A stretch of DNA of 64,000 nt from Chlorobiaceae bacterium (GCA_012972835.1 JABDHK010000019.1:101537-165536), one strand, 5' to 3'; numbered from the stretch's first letter, positions 34,257-46,166 are shown. The notes: generated by a model not told the origin, from the sequence alone. Translations and numbers: made by a program.

Positions 34257-36804
34257 GGATGCCCTTACCATAATTATAGAGGAACTCAGTCATGACCGTG
34301 CAATAACCGAGGCAATGCATGCCGGGGATAAAGGTCGGCTCTATTCGCACATGGCTCCACTCTATGAGGGTCTTAGGCGTGTTTATGGGATAACACATTT
34401 GAATTTTATTAATCCAGAGCACATCCGTACTCTTGATATGCTAAATCCTGCCACAAGCGGTGACCAAATTGACCGCTTCACCTTGGGTGAGGCAGAGAAG
34501 AGTGGAAAACCGTCAAACGGTATTGAGCTCGACCAGTTGGGGCGTTTAACTCTTTGGGTTGACATACCGGTACTACTTGATGGTAAGCTTCTTGGCTATA
34601 TTGAGCTTGGCAAGGAGACTGAAGAGATTCTTAAGGGAATTAAACTTGAATCTGGGAGCGGGCTGGCGATTTTTATCAACAAAAAATTTATTCAGCAATC
34701 AGGTTGGGAGCGGAGCAGGAATAATTTTCAGCAAGATATCACCTGGGGTCATTACCCCAATGATCTTCTGCTGTATTCCTCGCTTGGACGTTTTCCTCAG
34801 GAATTTAATTCTGTGCTTTCAGCCGCAGATGCGTCAAAGGGTATTGAGTCCGATCTGGCCGAAAGATCGTGGAGAATTACCACCCTGCCACTGAAGGAAG
34901 CTTCAGGAAGAGTGATCGGTAAAATGATCCTTATGCAGGATATTTCTGCATACAAGTGGACTGTTTACCGTCTTATATCAATTGCAGGTATTGCCATTAT
35001 TGTCATTTATGCCCTTGTGTTCGGTTTTCTTATTGTTGTTTTAAGCCGTACAGACAGGAGTATAAGCCGTCGCGAAGAAGAACTCAGGCACAGGTCGGCA
35101 TTTCAAATGCTGCTTACAGAACTTGCTATCGGTTTTGTCAATAAACCGCTGGATGATTTGGATAACTCCATCAACAGGGTGCTTGCGCTTGTCGGAGAGT
35201 TTTCAGGGGTTGACCGTGTTTATCTCTTTCACTATGACCATGAAAATGAATCCATGAGCAATACCCATGAGTGGTGTGCTTCGGGTATCAGTGCGGATAT
35301 TCAGAATCTTCAGAAAGTGCCATATAAGGAGTTATCGGAATGGGTATCAATCCATCAGCGGGGAGAGGTTGTCTATATTCCCGATGTAAAGAGATTAAAG
35401 AAGGATAGTGTTTTCCGTACGGAGCTTGAGGAGAAGGGTATTAAATCATTGATTACTATCCCTCTGAATTATTCTGAAGTGTGCTTTGGCTTTGTTGGGT
35501 TTTCATCACTCCGTCAGCTGAAAACCTGGGGGGATGAGGATATTGCCCTGCTTCGGATTCTTTCCGAACTTATTACCAATACCGAGGTTCGTCATCGGAA
35601 TGAAACCGCTCTTGTTAATGCACGGATGGTCGCTGAAACGGCAAACCAGGCAAAAAGCGAATTTCTGGCCAATATGAGCCATGAAATCCGAACACCGATG
35701 AACGGTGTGATCGGCATGATTGGTCTTTTGCTGGATACCCCTTTGGACTCCCATCAGCAGGAATATGCACAGGACGCACTTGCAAGCGCGGACTCTCTTT
35801 TGAACCTGCTCAATGATATTCTTGATTTTTCAAAGATTGAGGCTGGAAAACTTGACCTTGAAATTATTGATTTTGATCTGCGCAAGCTCTTGGATGCTCT
35901 CTCTTCGATCATGTCTCTTCGAGCTTCTGAAAAAAATCTCAAATTTAGCTACACTATTTCTCCAGAGGTAACTCCGTTTCTTCATGGTGATCCGGGACGG
36001 CTATGCCAGATCCTCAACAATCTTGCCGGTAATGCCATAAAGTTTACCAGTCAGGGTGAGGTATCTGTTGCTGTTGAAGTTGTTGCGAGCAGTGATGAAG
36101 AGGTTCGGCTTCGCTTTTCGGTTAACGATAGCGGTATTGGAATACCTCAGGAGAAAATCAAGATTCTTTTCTCAAGCTTTACCCAGGTTGATTCCTCCAT
36201 GACTCGCAGATTTGGCGGGACAGGTCTGGGATTGGCAATATGCCGACAGCTTGTGCTGCTTATGGGAGGAGAGATAGGGGTTAACAGCCTTGAGCATGAA
36301 GGGTCTGAATTTTGGTTTATTCTTCCTTTCACAAAACAGCCGAATCAGGTCAACGGAGGGCTCTCTTTACAAGATAGCAATGAGGTCGGCAAACTTTTGT
36401 CCTCTTCGGAAATGCATGAGAAGGGTCCAAACGAGGAGATCAGGCTGTTGCTTGCAGAGGATAGCAGTGTCAATCAAAAGGTGGTCATGGGTATTCTTCG
36501 GAAGTTCGGATATCAGATTGATGTTGTCAGTAATGGTGCTGAAGCGCTCAGAGCGCTTGAGACGCGTCACTATAATCTTGTTATCATGGATGTGCAGATG
36601 CAGGAAATGGATGGTCTGGCGGCAACGCGTATGATTCGGAGTCCCGACTCTTCAGTACTCGATCACACTATTCCTGTTATTGCACTTACTGCTCATGCCA
36701 TGCAGGGTAATCGTGAACTCTGCTTGCAGGCAGGTATGAACGATTATGTTTCAAAGCCGATAACTCCAGCTATTCTGATTGAAACAGTTCAAAAATGGTT
36801 GTAG
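34192..36804 (+). CDS. Hybrid sensor histidine kinase, C-terminal part (dCache-GAF-HisKA-HATPase-REC)
   Basis: Family similarity begins at about 34253, after which come a second sensor domain ([36 protein letters not shown]), a TM helix ([20 protein letters not shown]), a GAF domain, HisKA with the phospho-His in [15 protein letters not shown], HATPase motifs [10 protein letters not shown] and [12 protein letters not shown], and a receiver domain ([32 protein letters not shown]). The product could signal through phosphorelay. Without the N-terminal part, membrane insertion of the first sensor would fail. The first residues of this frame (34192-34250) are a shadow of the upstream frame. Confidence 0.8.
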   Translation: MQFTTRKLRYPVHFRKALIVSKDALTIIIEELSHDRAITEAMHAGDKGRLYSHMAPLYEGLRRVYGITHLNFINPEHIRTLDMLNPATSGDQIDRFTLGEAEKSGKPSNGIELDQLGRLTLWVDIPVLLDGKLLGYIELGKETEEILKGIKLESGSGLAIFINKKFIQQSGWERSRNNFQQDITWGHYPNDLLLYSSLGRFPQEFNSVLSAADASKGIESDLAERSWRITTLPLKEASGRVIGKMILMQDISAYKWTVYRLISIAGIAIIVIYALVFGFLIVVLSRTDRSISRREEELRHRSAFQMLLTELAIGFVNKPLDDLDNSINRVLALVGEFSGVDRVYLFHYDHENESMSNTHEWCASGISADIQNLQKVPYKELSEWVSIHQRGEVVYIPDVKRLKKDSVFRTELEEKGIKSLITIPLNYSEVCFGFVGFSSLRQLKTWGDEDIALLRILSELITNTEVRHRNETALVNARMVAETANQAKSEFLANMSHEIRTPMNGVIGMIGLLLDTPLDSHQQEYAQDALASADSLLNLLNDILDFSKIEAGKLDLEIIDFDLRKLLDALSSIMSLRASEKNLKFSYTISPEVTPFLHGDPGRLCQILNNLAGNAIKFTSQGEVSVAVEVVASSDEEVRLRFSVNDSGIGIPQEKIKILFSSFTQVDSSMTRRFGGTGLGLAICRQLVLLMGGEIGVNSLEHEGSEFWFILPFTKQPNQVNGGLSLQDSNEVGKLLSSSEMHEKGPNEEIRLLLAEDSSVNQKVVMGILRKFGYQIDVVSNGAEALRALETRHYNLVIMDVQMQEMDGLAATRMIRSPDSSVLDHTIPVIALTAHAMQGNRELCLQAGMNDYVSKPITPAILIETVQKWL

Positions 36805-36810
36805 AGTCTA

Positions 36811-36840
36811 CCGGCAAAAACTGTTTCTGGTTTTTGCCGG
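36811..36840. terminator. Hairpin between convergent kinase and ABC-F genes
   Basis: Perfect 11-bp stem CCGGCAAAAAC / GTTTTTGCCGG (36811-36821 with 36830-36840) lying 7 bases after the kinase stop and 11 bases before the ABC-F stop. T-rich stem arms on both strands; probably bidirectional. Confidence 0.75.
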
Positions 36841-36850
36841 AGAAAAATAA

Positions 36851-38812
36851 TCAACTCTTTTGTTCCCATTCAGCAAAAAGCGCATTCAGTTCATTACAGA
36901 GCGTATGGTATCCAGCAAGGATTTTAGCAGTTTCTTCCTGGCTTTTTTTGTAGAAATCTTCTGTTGCCATCATGGTCTCAAGGGACTCTTTCTGTTGTTC
37001 TAACCGGTTTATTTTGTGCTCAACCTCTTCGATTCTCTTTTTGTCTTTTTTGGCCGACAGAGTTTTCTTCGCCTGTTCTTTTTCCTTTTCAGTAGGTTTT
37101 GCGTGAGGCGCGCTCGTTTTTTTCTGCCGTGCGGTGGCATCCTCTTTACGTTCAGCTTCAAGAGCTTTTTCAGCTTTCTCAAGATATTCGGCATAAGTGC
37201 CGAGGTAGAGCTGAAGGGAGCCGTTTTTTATTTCCACCACCTTGTTGACCAGGCTGTCGAGGAAATAGCGGTCGTGACTGACAATCAGAAGGGTGCCGTC
37301 ATAGTATTCGAGCGAATCAATCAGCATCTCCTTTGAGCGCATATCCAGATGATTGGTCGGTTCATCCATGATGAGAAGGTTCGATGCCTGAAGAAGGATT
37401 TTTGCCAGAGCAACCCTTGATTTTTCTCCTCCTGACAACACCCTGATCTTTTTATTGACGGCATCTCCGCTGAAAAGAAAACAGCCGAGAATATCCCGCA
37501 CCTTTTTCTGAGCTTCTGAGGTTGGAGCAGAATCGACCATTTCCGTATAGACGCTTTTTTCCGGGGAGAGGTTTTCAGTCTGATGCTGTGCAAAATAGTT
37601 CAGGGAGACATTGTGCCCCATGGTAAGCTTCCCTTCAAAATCGATCTCTCCGGCAAGAATTTTGCAGAAGGTGGTTTTCCCTGCGCCGTTTGAGCCTACA
37701 ATGGCAATCCGGTCGCCGCGCATCACTTCAAGATCTATGCTGTTAAGCACCTGTTTTTTTGTGCCGTCAGGCAAAATATAGGTTTTTTTAATGCCATCAA
37801 GCCTCATGACCTCACGACCGGATGGATTTGCTTTTGGAAAGCGGAAGGAGATGCGTGAGTTATCCTCTTCAGGAGAGAGCATGTTTTTCTCCATCTTCTC
37901 CATCTGCTTCAGGCGGCTCTGTGCCTGTCGTGCCTTTGTGGCCTTGTAGCGGAAGCGATCGACAAAGGCTTTCAGCTCCTCTATTTTTTTGACGTCATTT
38001 TCATATTTACCCATCATCAGCTCATACCGCTCAGCCTTCTCTTTTTCGTAATAAGAGTAATTTCCTTTGTATTCATTGATGCGCGTGAATGCAATTTCCA
38101 GGGTTTTAGTGGTTAGTTTGTCAAGGAAGAAGCGGTCATGCGAAACAATGATATAGCTGTGTTCATAGTTGACAAGATAATTTTCAAGCCAGCGGAGCGA
38201 GTCGATGTCAAGGTGGTTTGTCGGTTCGTCAAGGAGCAGCAGTGTAGGGTTTTGCAGCAGAAGTTTGGTAAGATGCAATCGCATCTGCCATCCACCGGAA
38301 AAAGCCTTGACTTTTTTATGAAAATCTATTTCGCTGAATCCAAGGCCGCCAAGTACTTTTTCTGCATTTGACTGCATGGTATAGCCACCAAGATGCTCAA
38401 ACTCGTGCATTGCATCGGAAAAGCGCTCTATAAGCTGATGGTAGGTTTCGCTTTCATAATCCTGTTCGGGCAGGGCGAGTTCGTGTTCCATGCGGGTTAT
38501 TTTATCCGACAGTTCGAACAGTCTGACGTTTGCCTGAAGGGCATATTGCAGTGCGGTTTTTTCCAGGTCGGCATCAAAGGAAATTTCCTGGGGAAGATAA
38601 CCGATGGTGGTTTCAGCCGATTTGAGAAATTGCCCGGTTGTAATGAGGGCTGAGTCGGTAGTTGGCCCGCTGATAAGGCGCAAAAGGGTTGTTTTTCCTG
38701 TACCGTTAAGACCGACAAGACTTACATGGTCTTTGTCTCCTACACGGAACGAGGTATCAGTGAGAAGTTCTTTGGTTCCAACGCTGAGGGAGAGGTTTCT
38801 TGCTTCAAGCAT
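36851..38812 (-). CDS. ABC-F family ATPase (ribosome-associated)
   Basis: 653 residues, two ATPase domains and no membrane segment. Walker [14 protein letters not shown] and [13 protein letters not shown]; signatures [11 protein letters not shown] and [13 protein letters not shown]; Walker [13 protein letters not shown] and [12 protein letters not shown]. The linker (~270-320) is charged and helical, and a C-terminal lysine/glutamate-rich coiled coil follows ([20 protein letters not shown]). ABC-F proteins act on the ribosome; this resembles the YheS/Uup type, subfamily not decided. Confidence 0.9.
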   Translation of the reverse strand: MLEARNLSLSVGTKELLTDTSFRVGDKDHVSLVGLNGTGKTTLLRLISGPTTDSALITTGQFLKSAETTIGYLPQEISFDADLEKTALQYALQANVRLFELSDKITRMEHELALPEQDYESETYHQLIERFSDAMHEFEHLGGYTMQSNAEKVLGGLGFSEIDFHKKVKAFSGGWQMRLHLTKLLLQNPTLLLLDEPTNHLDIDSLRWLENYLVNYEHSYIIVSHDRFFLDKLTTKTLEIAFTRINEYKGNYSYYEKEKAERYELMMGKYENDVKKIEELKAFVDRFRYKATKARQAQSRLKQMEKMEKNMLSPEEDNSRISFRFPKANPSGREVMRLDGIKKTYILPDGTKKQVLNSIDLEVMRGDRIAIVGSNGAGKTTFCKILAGEIDFEGKLTMGHNVSLNYFAQHQTENLSPEKSVYTEMVDSAPTSEAQKKVRDILGCFLFSGDAVNKKIRVLSGGEKSRVALAKILLQASNLLIMDEPTNHLDMRSKEMLIDSLEYYDGTLLIVSHDRYFLDSLVNKVVEIKNGSLQLYLGTYAEYLEKAEKALEAERKEDATARQKKTSAPHAKPTEKEKEQAKKTLSAKKDKKRIEEVEHKINRLEQQKESLETMMATEDFYKKSQEETAKILAGYHTLCNELNALFAEWEQKS

Positions 38813-38992
38813 GATAGAGAGGACTTATGAAAAAGATCAACAATTATTGATAAAAAATATAAACACGGAGGAAAAGATACAATATTTCACCAAAGCTTCA
38901 CGCTTCTTCATCGTATTGTATAAACAGTGCTTGTTATGGGGTTATATTTATCCCTGAATTTTTAACAGCTCTCTTGTAACAACTCTTTGTAA

Positions 38993-39772
38993 ATGAAAAA
39001 CATTGTTATAACCGGTAGTACAAGAGGGATAGGTTTTGGACTTGCAAAACAATTTCTTGAAAAAGGTCATGCAGTTACTCTGAACGGAAGCTCTTCTGAA
39101 GGGCTTGATGAAGCGTTACGTCTTTTGATTGCCTATAAAGGTAAAGTACAGGCTTTCAAAGGAACAGTTGCTGACAGGGATGTCATGGCCAGTTTATTTC
39201 ACTCTGCCAGTAACCGGTTTGGACCGGTTGATATCTGGGTGAACAATGCGGGTATCAGTCATCCCACGAAAAAAATTTGGGAACTTGATGACGCCGTGGT
39301 CAGGCATCTGCTGGATGTTAATCTTCAGGGAGTCATTAATGGAACTGTTGTTGCATACAACGGTATGAGTCGGCAAGGGAGAGGTAAAATATTCAACATG
39401 GAGGGCCATGGAAGCGGCGGCTCTATTATTGACGGAATGTCTATCTACGGAACATCAAAAAGCGCCATTCACTATTTTACCAAAGCCTTTGCGCATGAGG
39501 CAAAGGGGAGCACTGTTCAGGTCGGTGTGCTGAGCCCCGGGATGGTGGTAACCGACATGCTCATGTATACACTTTCCAGCTCAAATGAGGTTTCACGGAA
39601 AAAATTTTATAATCGGATGGCTGATGATGTGGAGAGTGTTTCACACTTTCTTGTTGAAAAAATGCTTGCAAGTACCAGGGAGTATGACCGTATTGAGTGG
39701 CTGACAAAAAGAAAAGCTTTGCTCCGACTTATTTTTGGCTCTTTTCGCAGGAAGGACTTTTTTACTCACTGA
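38993..39772 (+). CDS. Short-chain dehydrogenase resembling chlorophyll b reductase (NYC1/NOL)
   Basis: 259 residues. NAD(P) motif VITGSTRGIGFGLA, NNAG in VNNAGISHP, and the catalytic YGTSK. Beyond the generic SDR fold it carries KIFNMEGHGSGG and GVLSPGMVVTDML, with a C-terminal segment LLRLIFGSFRRKDFF, all close to what I remember of plant NYC1/NOL chlorophyll b reductases. In a green sulfur bacterium this suggests a reductase acting on a (bacterio)chlorophyll side chain (inference). No operon partner. Confidence 0.8.
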   Translation: MKNIVITGSTRGIGFGLAKQFLEKGHAVTLNGSSSEGLDEALRLLIAYKGKVQAFKGTVADRDVMASLFHSASNRFGPVDIWVNNAGISHPTKKIWELDDAVVRHLLDVNLQGVINGTVVAYNGMSRQGRGKIFNMEGHGSGGSIIDGMSIYGTSKSAIHYFTKAFAHEAKGSTVQVGVLSPGMVVTDMLMYTLSSSNEVSRKKFYNRMADDVESVSHFLVEKMLASTREYDRIEWLTKRKALLRLIFGSFRRKDFFTH

Positions 39773-39915
39773 ACAGGGTTCAGTCGTGCAGCCGGTCACA
39801 ACTTTTTATAAATTATTACATTACCGAGCGCAAGCTTTCACCGCAATGATCGTCGAACATGAAAATACAAAGAACTGATTATGATTATTCAAGATCTTGA
39901 CAGAACAGTGTTGCA

Positions 39916-41184
39916 ATGAGAGCAAAAATATTTCTTCTTCTGGTGCTCTCATTTTTGCCCACTGCCTCATCGCTGAAGGCTGAGGAGCTTTTGACCTGGG
40001 AGCAGTGTGTCAGTGAAACAAAGCAGGCTCATCCCGACCTTTATTCAGCTCTTGCCCTATTGCAGCAGGCTGAAGCAACCAAGCAGATAACAAGAGGGTC
40101 GCTTTTGCCCCAGCTCAGTTCAACATTGAGCTCTCTGCAGAATGGAACGACAGGTGCTACCTCTTTGTCAGCACTTTCCTATTCGCTGACCGCACAGCAA
40201 CTCTTATATGATGGACATAAAACGTCGAATCAGGTTGCAAGTAATGCCGAAGCGATAAAAGCTGCTCAAAACAACTATTCTATTGTTTCAGCCAATGTTC
40301 GTTATGCCCTCAGGTCGGCATTTGCCCAATTGCTTCTGGCCCAGGATCTTGTCGGTCTTACAAGCGAGATAGCAGACAGGCGTCAGAAGAATGTCCGATT
40401 GATCAATCTTTACTATCAGGGAGGAAGGGAGCATATTGGTTCGCTTCATCAGGCCGAGGCCGATCTTGCCCAGGCTCAGTTTGAAGTTTCTCAGGCGAAA
40501 CGTGGACTTGTGCTTACCCAGACAACCCTTGCTTCAGCGCTTGGACGCGATATCAGTAAACCCTTGAAGGTCCAGGGGGCCTTCAAGGCCACTGATCTTT
40601 CTGTCAGAAAACCCGATCTTCAACTCCTGGCAAAAAGTAATCCGCTATTTCTGCAGCTGGAAGCCAAGAGCAAAGGTGCACGTTTCGATCTTGATGCTTC
40701 CAAGAGTGCTTTTTCACCCCAGCTCTATCTCACCTCGTCGGTTGGAAGAGGCTCTTTTAACCGATTGCCGGTTGATGCTGTGGATTGGAGTGCAGGTTTT
40801 ACGGTCTCTGTTCCCATCTATCAGGGAGGAAGCGGCAGAGCTGCAGTCTCCAAAGCGAGGGCGTTCCTGAGCCAACAGAATGCACAGGAAAAGAGTGGTT
40901 ATCTCCAGCTTGTCAATGCTCTGGAGCAAAACTGGAAGAATTTTCAAGATGCCCGCCAGTTGGTTGTGGTACAGAAAAAACAGCTTGATGCAGCTGTTGA
41001 TCGATCAGCTATTGCCAATGCGGAGTATTCGAACGGCCTCCTTACGTTCAATGAATGGGTTATTATCGAAAACAATCTTGTGAGTGCTAAAAAGAGTTAT
41101 ATCAATGCCGAGGCTACGATGCTGATTGCTGAGGCTCAATGGATTCAGGCAAAAGGAGGAGGGCTTGATGGTGAGCAGGAGTAA
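39916..41184 (+). CDS. TolC-family outer-membrane efflux protein
   Basis: 422 residues with a signal peptide (KIFLLLVLSFLPTASSLKA, cleavage near residue 22). Two OEP repeats: LTWEQCVSETKQAHPDLYSA, SYSLTAQQLLYDG and later WSAGFTVSVPIYQGG, with long helical stretches between. It forms the outer-membrane channel of the efflux pump whose other subunits follow immediately; the macA-like start lies inside its last 17 bases. Confidence 0.9.
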   Translation: MRAKIFLLLVLSFLPTASSLKAEELLTWEQCVSETKQAHPDLYSALALLQQAEATKQITRGSLLPQLSSTLSSLQNGTTGATSLSALSYSLTAQQLLYDGHKTSNQVASNAEAIKAAQNNYSIVSANVRYALRSAFAQLLLAQDLVGLTSEIADRRQKNVRLINLYYQGGREHIGSLHQAEADLAQAQFEVSQAKRGLVLTQTTLASALGRDISKPLKVQGAFKATDLSVRKPDLQLLAKSNPLFLQLEAKSKGARFDLDASKSAFSPQLYLTSSVGRGSFNRLPVDAVDWSAGFTVSVPIYQGGSGRAAVSKARAFLSQQNAQEKSGYLQLVNALEQNWKNFQDARQLVVVQKKQLDAAVDRSAIANAEYSNGLLTFNEWVIIENNLVSAKKSYINAEATMLIAEAQWIQAKGGGLDGEQE

Positions 41185-42136
41185 GCTGGTATGGGGTATT
41201 ATTGTTGCGGTTTCTGTAATCGGAGTTGCAGGATTCTTTATTTTTATGGGAACCCGTCCTTCAGAGAAGCGTTTTAATGAAATTACACCAACACGAGGAA
41301 CGATCAGTTCAGCAGTGTCGACGACTGGAGCGGTTTACCCTCAAAACCGTGTTAAAATCCAGTCTTCTGTCGGGGGAAGAATAGAAGATATTCTTGTCGA
41401 TGAAGGCCAGATCGTAAAGAAAGGTATGGTGCTTGCCATGCTCAGCTCAACAGAGCGGGCTGCATTGCTTGACGCGGCCAAATTACAGGGAAAAAGTGAA
41501 CAGGCATACTGGGAGAATGCATATAAAAAAACAGCAGTTATCGCTCCCATGAACGGCCAGGTCATTGTGCGCAGCATTGATCCAGGTCAGACGGTGACCA
41601 CAAGTGACTCGCTTTTTGTTCTCTCAGATCGTCTTATTGTCAAAGCTTATGTCGACGAAACCGATATTGGAAGGGTGAAAATAGGACAGAAGGCTATGAT
41701 AGGTCTGGATGCTTACCCTGATATCCGTGTTACGGGAGCTGTTGCACATATCTACTATGAGTCACATCTGCAGAATAATGTCAATATCTATTATGTCGAT
41801 GTTATTCCTAAGCGTATTCCAGATGTTTTTCGTTCAGGTATGAGCGCCAATATCAGGATTATTGTACAGGAAAAAACTGGTGCACTGCTTTTGCCGCTCG
41901 GGGCAGTTCAGCAAAAGGATGGCAATTCAGTGGTGCGTCAGAAACGCAGTGATTCTGAGAAAGGGGGGCGCTACAAAATTGTGCAGACAGGATTGCAGGA
42001 TGGAAGCAATATTGAGATTCTTGATGGATTGTCTGATAAATCGGTTGTTTTGATTCCCGATACATCCTTTGTGTTGCCGAAAAATAAAGTGGGCTCAAAT
42101 CCCTTCTCGCCCCAACAGCGCAGATCGAAACCATGA
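41168..42136 (+). CDS. macA: MacA/HlyD-type periplasmic adaptor
   Basis: 322 residues from the ATG at 41168 with AGGAGG upstream. One N-terminal TM anchor ([20 protein letters not shown]), then an adaptor domain: [34 protein letters not shown], and the second lipoyl-like half [19 protein letters not shown]. The hairpin is unusually short. It overlaps the TolC-like gene by 17 bases and macB by 4 (ATGA). Confidence 0.85.
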   Translation: MVSRSKLVWGIIVAVSVIGVAGFFIFMGTRPSEKRFNEITPTRGTISSAVSTTGAVYPQNRVKIQSSVGGRIEDILVDEGQIVKKGMVLAMLSSTERAALLDAAKLQGKSEQAYWENAYKKTAVIAPMNGQVIVRSIDPGQTVTTSDSLFVLSDRLIVKAYVDETDIGRVKIGQKAMIGLDAYPDIRVTGAVAHIYYESHLQNNVNIYYVDVIPKRIPDVFRSGMSANIRIIVQEKTGALLLPLGAVQQKDGNSVVRQKRSDSEKGGRYKIVQTGLQDGSNIEILDGLSDKSVVLIPDTSFVLPKNKVGSNPFSPQQRRSKP

Positions 42137-44106
42137 GCAGCATGCTTGAGCTTGTCGATGTTCACCGCACATATCTGATCGGTGAAAGCACTGTTTATGC
42201 CTTGCGCGGTGTCTCCCTTACAATTGAGCAGGGCGAGTTTGTGGCAATCATGGGTGCCTCAGGGTCTGGCAAATCATCACTGCTTCAGATTCTCGGGCTT
42301 CTGGATAACCCAGACAAAGGCGAGTACCGGATTTTCGGCAATAATGTCAACACCATGACGGAAGATGAACAGGCCGGAGTTCGCAATAATGTTGCAGGTT
42401 TTGTGTTTCAGCAGTTTCACCTGCTCAAGCGTATGGACATTGTTGACAATGTTCGGCTTCCGTATATCTACAGCGGCATCAAAGGAAGTTTTCGCCGGGA
42501 GGCAATAGAGCGTCTCAGGATGGTTGGACTTGAACAGAGAATTGATCACACTCCCAATCAGCTTTCAGGAGGTGAACAGCAGCGAGTGGCAATTGCGCGT
42601 GCCCTGGTTCGTGATCCGCTGATCATTTTTGCCGATGAGCCAACCGGTAATCTTGATTCAAAAAATTCAGCAGAGATCATGAAGATCCTGCAAGGCCTTC
42701 ATGCAGAGGGTAAAACCATCATTATGGTCACGCATGAAAATGAGATTGCCGCTTACGCCGGTCGTGTCATTACCATGAGGGATGGTGTCATTGTTGCCGA
42801 TGAACGTAAACCAGGGATAATGCCCCCAGTTGTCGTTGCTGGAGAGATCGGATTTGATATACATGGGTCAGGAAAGGGCTCTTTATGGCAGGATGGCCGG
42901 TTTATGGGGTTTATAGCACAGGCATTTCAGGCTATTCTTGCTAACAAGATGCGCTCTTTTCTCTCCGTGCTCGGTATTCTTGTTGGAGTTGCGTCAGTGA
43001 TTGCCATGATGGCGCTCGGAGAGGGAGCCAAAGCGTCAATGCAGGAGCAACTGAAATCGATGGGTTCCAATATGCTTTCAATCAGGGCTGGATCGGCCAA
43101 AATCAGGGGTGCCGCCCAGGGAGCAGGTGCGGTTACGCGTTTTACATTTGCTGATGTGGATGATATTGCTTCGCTTCGCACATTGGTGAAAAATGCCAGT
43201 GGGGTTGTAAACGGAGCTGGGCGAATAGTGTTTGGAAATAAAAACTGGAGCACCAGCCTGACCGGAGTAGGATATGATTATGGTACCATGCGAGCAGCGA
43301 TACCTTCTGTCGGGAGATGGTTTACCCGTGAGGAGATTCAAACTCGTGACAAGGTTGCCATTATCGGTGTAACTGTTGCAAAGCAGTTATTCAACAACAT
43401 GAATCCTATTGGCAAGACCGTTAAAATTAACAGAATTAATTTTACAGTTATTGGCATTGCTCCAGCAAAAGGGTTTTCCGGGCCGCAGGATGAGGATGAT
43501 GTTGTTATTGTTCCTGTTACAACAGCCATGTACCGTGTGCTTGGCAAGAGCTATCTCAGTGGAATTTTTGTTGAGGTTACCTCACCTGCATTAATTGAAC
43601 AGACCAAAAGTACGATCAGCGGGATGATTCACAAACGGCACCGGCTTAAAGTCGATGACGACTCCTTCAATATCCGGGATATGACTGAAATTCAGCAGAT
43701 GCTCAGCAGTACTACACAGACCATGAGTCTCCTGCTTGGTTCCATTGCCGCGATTTCGCTGGTGGTTGGGGGAATAGGTATTATGAATATAATGCTTGTT
43801 TCTGTAACCGAAAGAACAAGGGAAATTGGTTTGCGGAAAGCTATCGGTGCGAGAAAAAACGATATCATGCTGCAGTTCCTGGTTGAGTCGGTCGGTATGA
43901 CTGTCAGCGGTGGTTTAATCGGTATTCTTCTTGGTATTGGTATCTCTTTTATCCTCTCTTTTTTTGCGGGCTGGGCAGTAAAGACCTCTCTGATATCGGT
44001 TGTTCTTGCAACAGCCTTTTCAGCTCTTACCGGAATTTTTTTCGGACTCTGGCCTGCCCGGAAAGCAGCGGATCTTAAACCGGTAGAAGCTCTTCGGTAT
44101 GAATAG
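42133..44106 (+). CDS. macB: MacB-type ABC transporter, ATPase-permease fusion
   Basis: 657 residues. N-terminal ATPase: [46 protein letters not shown]-terminal permease: a TM helix after residue 270 ([20 protein letters not shown]), a large periplasmic domain, then three TM helices with [20 protein letters not shown], typical of the FtsX/MacB class. With its adaptor and TolC partner it forms a tripartite pump for macrolide-like molecules, peptides or lipids. Substrate unknown. Confidence 0.92.
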   Translation: MSSMLELVDVHRTYLIGESTVYALRGVSLTIEQGEFVAIMGASGSGKSSLLQILGLLDNPDKGEYRIFGNNVNTMTEDEQAGVRNNVAGFVFQQFHLLKRMDIVDNVRLPYIYSGIKGSFRREAIERLRMVGLEQRIDHTPNQLSGGEQQRVAIARALVRDPLIIFADEPTGNLDSKNSAEIMKILQGLHAEGKTIIMVTHENEIAAYAGRVITMRDGVIVADERKPGIMPPVVVAGEIGFDIHGSGKGSLWQDGRFMGFIAQAFQAILANKMRSFLSVLGILVGVASVIAMMALGEGAKASMQEQLKSMGSNMLSIRAGSAKIRGAAQGAGAVTRFTFADVDDIASLRTLVKNASGVVNGAGRIVFGNKNWSTSLTGVGYDYGTMRAAIPSVGRWFTREEIQTRDKVAIIGVTVAKQLFNNMNPIGKTVKINRINFTVIGIAPAKGFSGPQDEDDVVIVPVTTAMYRVLGKSYLSGIFVEVTSPALIEQTKSTISGMIHKRHRLKVDDDSFNIRDMTEIQQMLSSTTQTMSLLLGSIAAISLVVGGIGIMNIMLVSVTERTREIGLRKAIGARKNDIMLQFLVESVGMTVSGGLIGILLGIGISFILSFFAGWAVKTSLISVVLATAFSALTGIFFGLWPARKAADLKPVEALRYE

Positions 44107-44320
44107 AACGGATATGAAAAAAAACTTTTTTTTTGCAAGATTCTGACGGAAATCGCGTCATACCCTATGAACAGATAGTGAAGTTACGAGATGCCTTATG
44201 ATAATCTACTAGAAAAGATGGCAACAACTGGTTGAGTGTAAGTGTTGACAGGTGATGATTCAGGATAGTAGCTATGGCTGATGATTGTTAGGTTAAAAAT
44301 CAGACCTGTTGTTGTATAGG

Positions 44321-44363
44321 AATGGCGAAGAGGAGCTTTTTTCTTCTTCGCTATTCTTTTTTT
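44321..44363 (+). terminator. Rho-independent terminator after the efflux operon
   Basis: Near-perfect stem AATGGCGAAGA / TCTTCGCTATT (44321-44331 with 44345-44355), then CTTTTTTTT. The rest of the 555-base gap (44107-44661) shows no gene; upstream of the next start it is strongly AT-rich. Confidence 0.82.
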
Positions 44364-44661
44364 ATTTCCCCCTACTTCATTTTATGTGTCAGTTTTGAAG
44401 AGATCAACGGGTAAGATCCTGTTGAGCAGTGAGACGGAGTGTTTTATTTTGGGACAATTATTCCGGCTGATAAACATAGTATTCAATATTTTTGAACGAA
44501 CTGAGTAACGATAAATACGGCATAAGCTGTTAACTTATTGTATAGATTTATGTTAAAAGTATTTTTCTTTTGGGTTGTTATTGGGTATGGAAATTGACTT
44601 AATATTTTAACATGTTTTGGATAATCTATTAATTAGAGCTGCGGTTATACTGCATTTATCC

Positions 44662-45474
44662 ATGTTAAAAAAATCTGTCATAATTGTTTTTTTTTCGGTT
44701 CTATTGTTCGGAATAGTAAGAGCCAACGCTACTGAAGAGATTCAAAAACTCCGCATTCTCGCACAGAATGGTAATGTGGAAGCTCAGTTCATTTTGGGCG
44801 GTAGGTATTATAGTGGTTATGGAGTTGACCAAAGTTATGCTGAAGCGGTTAAGTGGGTTCGCCTTGCATCTGGGAAGGGATTTGCAAAGGCTCAGTACAA
44901 TCTTGGCTCTATGTACTTTAAGGGCCAAGGAGTAAATCAAAACTATGCCGAAGCTGCAATTTTATATCGTCTTGCAGCAGAACAGGGGATGGCGGAGGCT
45001 CAGTATAATCTTGGTGTATTATATGCTACAGGCAAAGGTGTTGTGCAAAACTTTGCTGAAGCAGTTACATGGTACCATCTTGCCGCTGATCAAGGTGATA
45101 TCCAGGCTCAGTACAATCTTGGAGTAGCATACGATACTGGAAAGGGAGTATTACAGGACTTAGCTGAAGCAGTTAAATGGTATCGGCTTGCCGCTGATCA
45201 GGGTCATGTAATGGCTCAGAATAATCTGGGAGTGATGAACGCAAAAGGTTATGGCATTGCTCAAAATTATACAGAATCTGCACAATGGTTCCGTCTTGCA
45301 GCAACGCAGGGAAATGTAAAATCTCAGCTCTCTATCGGGCGGATGTATGAAAAGGGTTATGGTGTGGGTAAAAACATTACTGAAGCGGTTAAATGGTATC
45401 GGCTTGCCGCAGATCAAGGCAATGTGATTGCGCAGAATAAGATTGGTGAACTGTTAGATAAGCGTGAGAGGTGA
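44662..45474 (+). CDS. Secreted Sel1-repeat protein
   Basis: 270 residues. A signal peptide (KKSVIIVFFSVLLFGIVRA) precedes about six Sel1 repeats of 36 residues, each with the shape A-Q-x-x-L-G-x-x-Y-x-x-G-x-G-V-x-x-x-x-x-E-A-x-x-W-x-R-L-A. Repeats begin near residues 44, 80, 116, 152, 188 and 224 and are closely similar to each other, suggesting recent internal duplication. Sel1 arrays bind other proteins; the partner is unknown. The frame is open from a TTG at 44617, but the ATG at 44662 begins the signal peptide. Confidence 0.9.
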   Translation: MLKKSVIIVFFSVLLFGIVRANATEEIQKLRILAQNGNVEAQFILGGRYYSGYGVDQSYAEAVKWVRLASGKGFAKAQYNLGSMYFKGQGVNQNYAEAAILYRLAAEQGMAEAQYNLGVLYATGKGVVQNFAEAVTWYHLAADQGDIQAQYNLGVAYDTGKGVLQDLAEAVKWYRLAADQGHVMAQNNLGVMNAKGYGIAQNYTESAQWFRLAATQGNVKSQLSIGRMYEKGYGVGKNITEAVKWYRLAADQGNVIAQNKIGELLDKRER

Positions 45475-45494
45475 TGTTAATCTATCGGTGTCAG

Positions 45495-46166
45495 CTACCC
45501 ATTTTGATTTGATGGAAGTTTGAAAAAGTCATTTACGGGCATAGTCTCCGGGAGGATATAGACAAATCCATTCCCATGGGCAAACAGTGGACTGATGACT
45601 TTCATGTAGAATTCTTTTGTAACATTTATGCACCCGAGAGTACTCCGTTTGTCTTTTGACGATCGAGATCGCAGATGTTGCAGTCTTTTGGGGTTATCTG
45701 ACGGATGAATGGCTATAGCCGCATCAAAATCAATCCAGATGACTTCTGTGCCATCAGCATTAAGACCTCGTTTGGCAAGGAATTTTCCAGCGGGAGTGGT
45801 TCGCTCATTAGGTTTAATATCACTGAGCTTTTTGTCGCCAACACCGGGAAAGGAATAATCACCAATTGCTTGTCCGATAAGTGCCGGTGCAGCTGCAAGG
45901 ATTAGTCCTTCTTTCATAAAGACATAAATTTTAGCCTGCTTTTTATCAATGATCAAAAATGGCATCTCTTTATTATCTCCGGAACTGACTATCCACTCTA
46001 CAACATCGTGAACAGAGACGTCCGCTTCTTCCGAAGCAAAAAACGTTTTGTCGTGAATTTCCTCATTATTAGTATATCCCTCAGTAAAAAATACAAATAA
46101 AAGTATAATTGTGATGATATATCTGGAAATTCTTATATAGCTGCAGTTCCCATGGTTTTGTGGCAT
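45495..46166 (-). CDS. Murein L,D-transpeptidase (YkuD fold)
   Basis: 223 residues with an N-terminal hydrophobic segment (ISRYIITIILLFVFFTEG) for secretion. The YkuD domain is present: FLIIDKKQAKIYVF, RTTPAGKF, AIHPSDNP (His) and the nucleophile motif STLGCINV with Cys. Crosslinks or tailors peptidoglycan in the periplasm. It faces the Sel1 gene tail to tail with no gap for a strong terminator. Confidence 0.85.
   Translation of the reverse strand: MPQNHGNCSYIRISRYIITIILLFVFFTEGYTNNEEIHDKTFFASEEADVSVHDVVEWIVSSGDNKEMPFLIIDKKQAKIYVFMKEGLILAAAPALIGQAIGDYSFPGVGDKKLSDIKPNERTTPAGKFLAKRGLNADGTEVIWIDFDAAIAIHPSDNPKRLQHLRSRSSKDKRSTLGCINVTKEFYMKVISPLFAHGNGFVYILPETMPVNDFFKLPSNQNG

Noticed and set aside
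44662..45474. Direct repeats suggesting a CRISPR array
   Set aside because: The periodicity is 108 bases and in frame: it is the Sel1 protein repeat, not a DNA-level repeat with spacers. No CRISPR array is seen anywhere in the window.
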